Part shown: positions 7,177 through 12,001 of the stretch, piece by piece
Position numbering within the stretch: the stretch's first letter is position 1
How the letters are laid out: every line of letters starts with the position of its first letter
Source: CAXSEF01 sp964236535
GTDB taxonomy: Bacteria; Pseudomonadota; Alphaproteobacteria; Acetobacterales; Acetobacteraceae
DNA length: 15,774 nt
NCBI GenBank assembly: GCA_964236535.1
Contig: CAXSEF010000077.1
Location: 1-15,774 of the forward strand
Direction of reading: 5' to 3'
Program-made: the position numbers and the translations under genes
Notes under the pieces: generated by a model
Seen by the model: only the letters and a program-made list of their open reading frames with translations
Database searches by the model: none
Told to the model about the DNA's origin: nothing

Positions 7177-7199
7177 CGGCCGGCGTTGCGCGCCGGTCG
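7177..7199 (+). other. Hairpin upstream of mlaA
   Basis: CGGCCGGCG (7177-7185) pairs with CGCCGGTCG (7191-7199) over 9 bp, including one G-T wobble, around the loop TTGCG. There is no T-tract on either side. It overlaps the possible -35 element of mlaA, so it might be an operator or simply a GC-rich inverted repeat. Confidence 0.3.
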
Positions 7200-7213
7200 G
7201 TTCATGCTAGAGA
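7186..7213 (+). promoter_or_regulatory. Weak candidate sigma-70 promoter for mlaA
   Basis: TTGCGC (7186-7191) and TAGAGA (7208-7213) are spaced by 16 bp and lie about 77 bp before the mlaA start. Matches to consensus are partial (TTG of the -35; T, A and the fifth-position A of the -10). It is offered only because it is the best pair in the region. Confidence 0.2.
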
Positions 7214-7289
7214 CATATGGCCTGAGTCGACGTTTGGCGACACGCCGCATCGCGGGGCTGCCCGGCGAGCCTGCCTGATCGAGGAAAAC

Positions 7290-8060
7290 ATGCGCGCCGA
7301 CCTCCCGCTCCGACTGCTGCTTGCCGCAGGGCTCCTTGGTGTCGCCGCCTGTGCAACCAAGCCGCCCGCCAGCGACGCGGACGCGGTGGCCGAATTTAGG
7401 CAGAACAACGACCCGTACGAGCCGGCCAACCGGTTTTCCTATAATGTCACCGACAAGCTCGATACGTATGCGCTGCGACCGGTGGCGCAGGCCTATGTCT
7501 ATGTGCTGCCGCAGCCGGTGCGCGGCGGCATCCATAACGTGCTCGCCAACCTGACCAGCCCGGTGCTGTTCGCCAACGACGTGGCGCAGACGAAGCCGCG
7601 CCGCGCTGGCGACACCTTCATGCGCTTCCTGATCAACTCAAGCGTCGGCGTGCTGGGCGTCTTCGACGTCGCCAGCGTCTGGGGCTATGGCCCGCACGAC
7701 GCCGACTTCGGCGAGACCCTGGCGCTGTGGGGCCTACCGGACGGTCCCTACCTGTTCCTGCCGGTGCTCGGCCCCTCCGGCCCACGCGACGCCACCGGCT
7801 ACGGCGTCGACATCGCGCTCGACCCCTTCACCTACGTGCCGCGCGGCTACGGGCTGCTCACCCTGAACTGGGCGCGCTACGGAGTCGGGGTCGTCGATGC
7901 CCGCTCGCGCCTGCTCGACGACGTCGCCTCAATCAAGAAGACCGCGCTCGACCCCTACGCCAGCATCCGCAGCCTTTACCGGCAGCACCGCCAGTCGCAG
8001 ATCGACGCCGCCCGGGACGACGATCGCGCCACCACGCCGGACTGGTACGCACCGCAATAG
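7290..8060 (+). CDS. mlaA: MlaA/VacJ outer-membrane lipoprotein
   Basis: This encodes a 256-residue lipoprotein of the Mla system, which removes mislocalised phospholipids from the outer leaflet of the outer membrane and passes them to MlaC. The signal peptide (about 1-20) ends in a lipobox, VAAC, with the lipidated cysteine at C21. The family motif DPYEPANR (41-48) is followed by the conserved FSYNVTDKLD, then PVRGGIHNVLANLTSP, the DFGETLALWG block and GPYLFLPVLGPS, all typical of MlaA. The start at 7290 is preceded by GAGG (7281-7284), and the lipobox position rules out the longer open frame that begins at 6939. It is followed 85 bp later by mlaC on the same strand, a pairing seen in alphaproteobacteria where mlaFED genes lie elsewhere. 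The C-terminal tail (about 235-256) is hydrophilic. Confidence 0.93.
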   Translation: MRADLPLRLLLAAGLLGVAACATKPPASDADAVAEFRQNNDPYEPANRFSYNVTDKLDTYALRPVAQAYVYVLPQPVRGGIHNVLANLTSPVLFANDVAQTKPRRAGDTFMRFLINSSVGVLGVFDVASVWGYGPHDADFGETLALWGLPDGPYLFLPVLGPSGPRDATGYGVDIALDPFTYVPRGYGLLTLNWARYGVGVVDARSRLLDDVASIKKTALDPYASIRSLYRQHRQSQIDAARDDDRATTPDWYAPQ

Positions 8061-8099
8061 CCCTGCGGCACGCAGCCCGCGGAGTGCGCCGCATCCCAC

Positions 8100-8131
8100 G
8101 CTGCCGGGCGCCTCCGGCCGCGCCCGGCAGC
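8100..8131 (+). terminator. Strong hairpin between mlaA and mlaC (attenuator or processing site)
   Basis: GCTGCCGGGCGC (8100-8111) and GCGCCCGGCAGC (8120-8131) form a perfect 12-bp stem with the 8-nt loop CTCCGGCC. It lies 39 bp after the mlaA stop and ends about 30 bp before the mlaC start. No run of T follows, so a classical terminator is unlikely. A role in protecting the mlaA mRNA or reducing read-through to mlaC is possible. It is not a copy of the repeat family found elsewhere in the window. Confidence 0.55.
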
Positions 8132-8147
8132 TCCCGCCGCCTTAGAT

Positions 8148-8152
8148 GAGGG
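8148..8152 (+). promoter_or_regulatory. Ribosome binding site deciding the mlaC start
   Basis: GAGGG at 8148-8152 lies 8 bases before the ATG at 8161. The other in-frame ATG (8146) overlaps this site and has no upstream Shine-Dalgarno, so 8161 is the better start. Confidence 0.55.
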
Positions 8153-8160
8153 CCTATCCC

Positions 8161-8772
8161 ATGCTCAGCCGACGCTCTCTCCTGATGATCTCCGCAGCCC
8201 TGCTGGCCTCGTTCGTGATCCCTGAGGTCAGCATCCCCGAGGCCTGGGCCGACATCGCTGCCGCCAACGCATTCGTGCGCAGTTTCGGCGACAACCTGAT
8301 CGGCATCGTCAACAGCCAGGGCAGCGCCGCCGACAAGCAGCGCCGGCTCGGCCCCGTGATCGAGCAAGGCGTCGACGTCAACACCATCGCCCAGTTCTGC
8401 CTCGGGCGCTTCTGGCGCACCGCCACCGTCACGCAGCGCAAGCAGTACATCGACCTGTTCCACGGCGTGCTGATCAACAACATTCTGGGCCACCTCGGCG
8501 AATACCGGGGCGTCACCTACACCATGACCACGTCCCAGGACCGCGGCGGCGACACCTATGTCGGCACCATCGTGCACCGCCCCAGCCAGTCCGACGTCAA
8601 CGTGCAATGGGTGGTCAGCCAGGAAGGCGCCAGCGCCAGGATCATCGACGTGGTCGCCGAAGGCACCAGCCTCCGCCTCACCCAGCGCAGCGACTACACG
8701 AGCTTTCTCAGCCGCAACAACAACGACGTTGACGCTCTAATTGCGGCGATGCGCCGTCAAGTCTCCGGCTGA
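8161..8772 (+). CDS. mlaC: MlaC-type periplasmic phospholipid carrier (Ttg2D family)
   Basis: This encodes a 203-residue exported protein expected to shuttle phospholipid between the outer-membrane MlaA complex and the inner-membrane MlaFEDB transporter. The N-terminus MLSRRSLLMISAALL carries a twin-arginine-like n-region (RR at 4-5) and a hydrophobic core, with a likely cleavage after AWA at residue 30. The mature part follows the MlaC plan: an N-terminal helical segment (FVRSFGDNLIGIV), then VNTIAQFCLGRFWRTATVTQRKQ, where FCLGRFWR is the characteristic block, followed by a beta-rich C-terminal half (VNVQWVVS, ARIIDVVAEGTSL) typical of the lipid-binding pocket. The start was moved from 8146 to 8161 on the ribosome-binding site. 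Whether export is Tat or Sec cannot be decided by eye. It is paired with mlaA upstream. Confidence 0.9.
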   Translation: MLSRRSLLMISAALLASFVIPEVSIPEAWADIAAANAFVRSFGDNLIGIVNSQGSAADKQRRLGPVIEQGVDVNTIAQFCLGRFWRTATVTQRKQYIDLFHGVLINNILGHLGEYRGVTYTMTTSQDRGGDTYVGTIVHRPSQSDVNVQWVVSQEGASARIIDVVAEGTSLRLTQRSDYTSFLSRNNNDVDALIAAMRRQVSG

Positions 8773-8773
8773 G

Positions 8774-8850
8774 CCCAGGGCAGGTCCGGAGGCTCTGTTT
8801 CCGGACTTCGCCAAAGGCAGGGTCCGTTTGCTAAAGCAACGGGATAAAAC
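8774..8850. repeat. Degenerate copy of the hairpin repeat after mlaC
   Basis: It begins 2 bases after the mlaC stop. The stem GTCCGGA/TCCGGAC (8784-8790 with 8800-8806) is perfect over 7 bp. It is followed by the family-like CGCCAAAGGCAGGG, and the tail TTTGCTAAAGC resembles the central segment of the copies at 10172 and 15634. The terminal GCAAGCAAGG-type end is not recognisable. The first hairpin could double as a weak transcription stop for mlaC. Confidence 0.5.
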
Positions 8851-8959
8851 GGCCCCGATGCCTGAAAGTGGGCCTTCTTGACGAGTCTGTCCTTACGACC
8901 GCGACACGCACGCCGCCCCGCACCATGTCTGCATCCCGCCAGCAGGGGAGGGTGCTCCG

Positions 8960-9394
8960 ATGACCCGGTTCCACGGCAAGCCGCCCGGTAGCGGCGCCGG
9001 CGACATGTCCAGCCGCACGGAGCGGCTGCGCCCCGCGTTGGCCTTGCTGCCGCCGCAGGTGGCCGAGGCGCGCCGGCTGCGCCGCGCCGGGCACGAGCCG
9101 GAACAGATCGCTCAGGCGCTCGCAGAACCGCTGGAGGAAGTCGAAAAGGCGCTGATGCAGATGCGTTCGCCGCGGCCGGAGACCACGCGCGGCACGCTGA
9201 ACGTGACGCTGGCCGCACACCGCGTGCTCATGCAGGAGCGGCGCGGCAACGAGCCGGTCTGGCAAACCATGGACCGGGTCGTCGACGAGCTGCTTCAGCT
9301 CCGCACCGCGTCCGGACGCGCGAAACGCCCGGCACGGCGTCGCAGCACGGTCGACGACGGCCCCTTGCTGCTGCCCCTGCCGCCTGCCGACTGA
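8960..9394 (+). CDS. Small basic protein with a helix-turn-helix-like segment
   Basis: This encodes a 144-residue soluble protein I do not recognise. Residues 34-68 (VAEARRLRRAGHEPEQIA then AQALAEPLEEVEKAL) read like a helix-turn-helix of the kind found in sigma-region-4 or resolvase-type proteins: an Arg-rich helix, a turn at AGHEPEQ, then a second helix. Residues 84-115 form a second likely helical region (AAHRVLMQER, MDRVVDELLQLR). The stretch GRAKRPARRRS (119-129) is strongly basic. A DNA- or RNA-binding role is therefore an inference, not a homology call. The start is well supported by GGGGAGGG (8945-8952) 7 bases before the ATG. It has no signal peptide or membrane segment. It converges on the nitroreductase gene with only 10 bp between stop codons. 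An antisense frame of 231 codons covers it but has no ribosome binding site or family features. Confidence 0.72.
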   Translation: MTRFHGKPPGSGAGDMSSRTERLRPALALLPPQVAEARRLRRAGHEPEQIAQALAEPLEEVEKALMQMRSPRPETTRGTLNVTLAAHRVLMQERRGNEPVWQTMDRVVDELLQLRTASGRAKRPARRRSTVDDGPLLLPLPPAD

Positions 9395-9404
9395 ACAGCG
9401 CCCC

Positions 9405-10004
9405 TCAGACCGCCGGGAAGCTGCCTTCAAACGCGATCTCGCCCAGAGGCTTGCGCGGGCTCGGCGCCTCGCGCTCACGCATCCCCTCGGGCAGCTGCGC
9501 CTTGTCGCCAACCCGTCCCACCGCATAGGCGGCTTCGACCCGGTGGCCCTGCGGCACGTTCAACTCCGCAAAGGCACGGTCCATGTCGAAGCCGACCATG
9601 CCGTGCACCTGCCAGCCCATCCGCGTCGCCTGCAGCGCGAAGTTGCCCGCAGCCGCCCCGGTGTCGAGCGAATGGCTGTGCGACGGCACCGGCTTCTCGG
9701 CCCCGGGCGGCAGCATCAGCGAATTGGACACCAGCACCACCAGCGCCGCTGCGTCCTTGGCCCAGGACTGGTTGAACGGCACCAGTAGGCCGAAGAACCG
9801 CTCCCAGTGCGGCGTGTCGCGGAGCGCATAGAGGAACTGCCACGGCTGCGAGTTGTACGACGATGCCGCCCAGCGCCCCGCCTCGATCATCGTCAGCAAC
9901 TCTCGCTCGGAGATGAAACCGCCCGCGAAAGCTCGCGGCGACCAGCGTTCCAGGAACAGCGGGTCGATCTCGTAGTCGCTGGTGCGGCTGTTTGCCGTGG
10001 TCAT
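9405..10004 (-). CDS. Nitroreductase-family flavoprotein
   Basis: This encodes a 199-residue FMN-dependent oxidoreductase of the nitroreductase superfamily, cytoplasmic, likely NAD(P)H-using. Its FMN-binding N-terminal motif is ERWSPRAF (19-26), followed by AGRWAASSYNSQPWQF (42-57), where the S-x-x-N-x-Q-P-W block is diagnostic. The central GNFALQATRMGWQVHGMVGF (120-139) is the second conserved segment of these proteins. The start at 10004 is supported by GGGAG (complement of 10012-10016) 7 bases upstream; the frame stays open to 10295 only because it runs through repeat sequence. The physiological substrate is unknown; nitroaromatic, quinone or other electron-deficient compounds are all possible. 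The gene stands alone, between a convergent gene and a long repeat-filled region, with a short coding-like tail just upstream (10019-10066). Confidence 0.9.
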   Translation of the reverse strand: MTTANSRTSDYEIDPLFLERWSPRAFAGGFISERELLTMIEAGRWAASSYNSQPWQFLYALRDTPHWERFFGLLVPFNQSWAKDAAALVVLVSNSLMLPPGAEKPVPSHSHSLDTGAAAGNFALQATRMGWQVHGMVGFDMDRAFAELNVPQGHRVEAAYAVGRVGDKAQLPEGMREREAPSPRKPLGEIAFEGSFPAV

Positions 10005-10018
10005 GGCGGCGCTCCCGT

Positions 10019-10066
10019 TTAGGTGCGGCCGAGGTAGTCCTGCACCGCCACGATGTCGAGACCCCT
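10019..10066 (-). pseudogene. Possible leftover C-terminal tail of a lost gene
   Basis: Read on the minus strand, bases 10066 to 10019 give RGLDIVAVQDYLGRT followed by TAA, ending 14 bp before the nitroreductase start. That spacing and ordinary codon use are what one would expect of an upstream operon partner. Upstream of it the sequence turns into the hairpin repeat, so the body of the gene would have been lost or displaced. Only 15 residues are available and I cannot name a family, so chance is quite possible. Confidence 0.2.
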
Positions 10067-10071
10067 GCAAA

Positions 10072-10124
10072 GCAGGCAAGGCTAGAGGCGCTGCCTCTGG
10101 CCTCTGCTCAAGGCTGAGCCTTGA
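10072..10124 (-). repeat. Half-unit of the hairpin repeat
   Basis: This half-unit is oriented opposite to the right halves elsewhere. It starts with GCAGGCAAGGCT, the near complement of the right end at 6044-6055. Its stems are CTAGAGGC-GCT-GCCTCTGG (10082-10100, one wobble) and TCAAGGC-TGA-GCCTTGA (10108-10124, perfect). Confidence 0.75.
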
Positions 10125-10171
10125 AAGCCCCCATGCCTGATGCCAGCGGTCCTGAGCATTGATCCGCAAGC

Positions 10172-10345
10172 GCAGCAAGGCCGGGCTCTCCGTTCGCATT
10201 CTATGTCCCAAGTGGGACCGTCGGAACCCTACGCGGGCTACGCCCAGACCCGCCAAAGGCCTTTGAGACCCCTGCCTTGAGCAGAGGGATTCCAAGGGCT
10301 AGCCAATGGCTGCGTCAGAAGGCAGAGCCTCTGGCCTTTCCTGCC
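10172..10345. repeat. Composite hairpin repeat carrying an internal insertion
   Basis: The left end GCAGCAAGGCCGGGCTC begins around 10172, and the right end GGCCTTTCCTGCC closes at 10345. After GGCCGGGCTCT the copy carries about 45 bp not found in the copies at 3486 and 5892. This includes the hairpin GTCCC-AAGT-GGGAC (10205-10218) and the sequence TCGGAACC, then rejoins the family at CAGACCCGCC. The second hairpin is reduced to the loopless palindrome CAAAGGCCTTTG. The right half is degraded. The insertion is shared with the copy at 11699-11919. Confidence 0.75.
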
Positions 10346-10377
10346 TACCGGTCATGCTCAAGGCCGGCTAACATAAG

Positions 10378-10467
10378 AAAGGTTTCCAGAGGCTCCGCCC
10401 TTTGGCGGGTCTGGGCTTAGCCCGTGCTGGGCCGCTGCAATGCGGGCGAAGGCAAGGCCTTGCTTGC
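10378..10467 (-). repeat. Reversed half-unit of the insertion-carrying type
   Basis: Read on the minus strand this starts GCAAGCAAGGCC (10467-10456, an exact match to the left end of the composite at 5892). It includes CGCATT, GGGCTAAGCCC and CAGACCCGCC, then ends near GCCTCTGGAAACC. It therefore belongs to the longer variant of the left half-unit. It ends 15 bp downstream of the kynureninase stop. Confidence 0.72.
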
Positions 10468-10482
10468 TGACCAATTGGTAAA

Positions 10483-11673
10483 TCAGCTCGCCAGCACAGC
10501 GCACAGCCCCTCGACCGCGTCCCAGAGCGCGGCATACGACGTGTACAAGGGCGTGATGCCGAAGCGCAGGATGTCCGGCGTGCGGAAGTCGCCGACGATG
10601 CCGCGCGCCGCCAGTGCCTGCATCATCGCGCTCGCCCGAGGATGATGGAACGACACCTGGCTGCCCCGCTGCGCCTCCGCCCGCGGCGTCGCGAGCACGA
10701 GCCCTGCTCCCGCGCAGCGCTCGCCCACCAGTTCCATGAACAGCTCCGACTGCCGCAGCGACTTCGCCCGCACCTCGTGCATCGGCGCCCGCAGCGCGAT
10801 CTCCACCCCCACTTCGAGCGCCGCCATCGCGAGAACCGGCGGCGTACCCACGGCGGCCCGTGCGATCCCCCGCGCCGGTTCGTACGTGGGGTGGAAGCCG
10901 AACGGGTCGGCATGCCCGAACCACCCGGTGAGCGGGAACCGCGCGCCCGCGTGCAGCGCCTCCGCCATGTACAGGAATGCCGGTGCCCCCGGCCCGCCGT
11001 TGAGGAACTTATAGCCGCACCCCACCGCGAGATCCGCCCCCGCCGCCTGCAGCGCCACCGGGACCGCGCCCGCGGAATGCGCGAGATCCCACAGCACCAG
11101 CGCGCCCGCCGCGTGCGCCGCGGCACCCAGCGCCGCCATGTCGTGCATCGCCCCGCTGCGGTAGTCCACGTGGGTCAGCACCAGCACGGCCACCTCCGGC
11201 CCGAGCGCCGCCGCCACCTCGTCGCGCCCGACCACGCGCAGCGTGTGGCCGCGCCCCAGCAGCGTCGCCAGGCCGTCGGCGACATACAGGTCGGTGGGGA
11301 AATTGCCCGCCTCCGACAGGATCACCCGCCGCTCCGGCCGCAGCCCGAGTGCCACCGCCAGCAGCTTGAACAGGTTGACCGACGTGGAATCCGCCACGAT
11401 CACCGTCCCCGGCGCCGCCCCCAGCAACCGGCCGATCTTCCCGCCCAGCACCAGCGGCCGGCCCAGCCACCCCGCCTCCCACGAGCCGATCAGGCCCTGC
11501 CCCCACTCCTGCCGCACCACCTCGGCGAGCCGCCCCGCTGTCGCCCGCGGCAACGCCCCCAGGGAGTTGCCGTCGAGATAGATCACTCCCTCGGGCAGCA
11601 CGAACTCGTCGCGAAACGCCCGCAGCGGGTCGCCGCGGTCCATCGCCTCCAGCTCCGCCCGCGTGATCGCCAT
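10483..11673 (-). CDS. kynU: Kynureninase
   Basis: This encodes a 396-residue PLP enzyme that cleaves kynurenine (or 3-hydroxykynurenine) to anthranilate (or 3-hydroxyanthranilate) and alanine in tryptophan catabolism. It has the expected fold-type I motifs: YLDGNSLGALP (32-42), the phosphate-binding DSTSVNLFK (95-103), HVDYRSGAMHD (168-178), WDLAHSAGAVP (195-205), the PLP lysine K222 in GCGYKFLNGGPG (218-229) and GWFGH (250-254). The C-terminal ILRFGITPLYTSY (368-380) carries a conserved arginine. The start at 11673 has GGGGAGG (complement of 11684-11690) 10 bases upstream; the frame reaches 11736 but gains nothing recognisable. No other kynurenine-pathway gene lies in the window, so whether it serves catabolism to anthranilate or NAD synthesis is open. 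Its upstream region is occupied by a repeat composite. Confidence 0.95.
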   Translation of the reverse strand: MAITRAELEAMDRGDPLRAFRDEFVLPEGVIYLDGNSLGALPRATAGRLAEVVRQEWGQGLIGSWEAGWLGRPLVLGGKIGRLLGAAPGTVIVADSTSVNLFKLLAVALGLRPERRVILSEAGNFPTDLYVADGLATLLGRGHTLRVVGRDEVAAALGPEVAVLVLTHVDYRSGAMHDMAALGAAAHAAGALVLWDLAHSAGAVPVALQAAGADLAVGCGYKFLNGGPGAPAFLYMAEALHAGARFPLTGWFGHADPFGFHPTYEPARGIARAAVGTPPVLAMAALEVGVEIALRAPMHEVRAKSLRQSELFMELVGERCAGAGLVLATPRAEAQRGSQVSFHHPRASAMMQALAARGIVGDFRTPDILRFGITPLYTSYAALWDAVEGLCAVLAS

Positions 11674-12001
11674 CCGGCCGTTTCCTCCCCGCACGAAAGC
11701 CGGCAAGGCCGGGCTCCCCCTCCACCCGCATTTCAATGACCCAGGCGGGTCATCGGAACCTTGCGCGGGCTATTCCAGACCCGCCAGAGGCCGAGGCCTT
11801 TGGCAACCATCTCCTCAGGCAACGCGGCACGACGCCACGGGATGTGCCCCGACGCTTGACGGAGGGCTGGAAGCTCGGTTCCCGCCTCAACGGAGGGGCA
11901 GAACCCTGGCCTTGCTCCCACCCCGGCCGCGTCGCGCACTCTGTTCAAACCTCGCCAGTCCGCTAGCTTCCAGGCTGCACCAATTAAGGCGGCCTAGATC
12001 A
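11674..12001. other. Divergent kynU-S9 peptidase intergenic region
   Basis: This 328-bp region is mostly the repeat composite at 11699-11919. Only about 25 bp on the kynU side and about 80 bp on the peptidase side are unique. I see no convincing promoter in the unique parts. Confidence 0.6.
11699..11919. repeat. Composite hairpin repeat with internal insertion, between kynU and the S9 peptidase
   Basis: The composite runs from GCCGGCAAGGCC (11699-11710) to GGCCTTGCTCCC (11908-11919), about 221 bp. Its left half contains the same insertion as the copy at 10172, here with the hairpin ATGACCC-AGGC-GGGTCAT (11736-11753). It then rejoins the family at CAGACCCGCC, followed by CCAGAGGCC-GA-GGCCTTTGG (11784-11803, one wobble). 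The central spacer GCGGCACGACGCC with GTGCC further on matches the spacer of the copy at 5892. The right-half stems are degraded. Confidence 0.8.

Larger units (their letters stand above)
7006..7289. other. Divergent metF-mlaA intergenic region
   Basis: This 284-bp region must hold the promoters for metF (minus) and mlaA (plus). I compared the metF leader by eye with SAM-I, SAM-II, SAH, cobalamin and THF riboswitch consensus features and found no match. A frame on the minus strand remains open through much of the leader but lacks family similarity. The clearest local structure is the hairpin at 7177-7199 described separately. No copy of the hairpin repeat is present here. Confidence 0.5.
10005..10482. 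other. 478-bp gene-free region packed with repeat units
   Basis: No credible gene lies between the nitroreductase and kynureninase. The stretch holds a half-unit (10072-10124), a composite with an internal insertion (10172-10345) and a reversed half-unit (10378-10467), separated by short unique spacers. Open frames here are translations of repeat DNA. Confidence 0.75.

Noticed and set aside
8831..9526. Minus-strand open frame of 231 codons over the small basic protein
   Set aside because: It starts inside the nitroreductase gene, has no Shine-Dalgarno or domain, and the plus-strand gene has a strong ribosome binding site.
10642..11739. Plus-strand open frame of 365 codons
   Set aside because: It is antisense to kynureninase and has no ribosome binding site or motifs.
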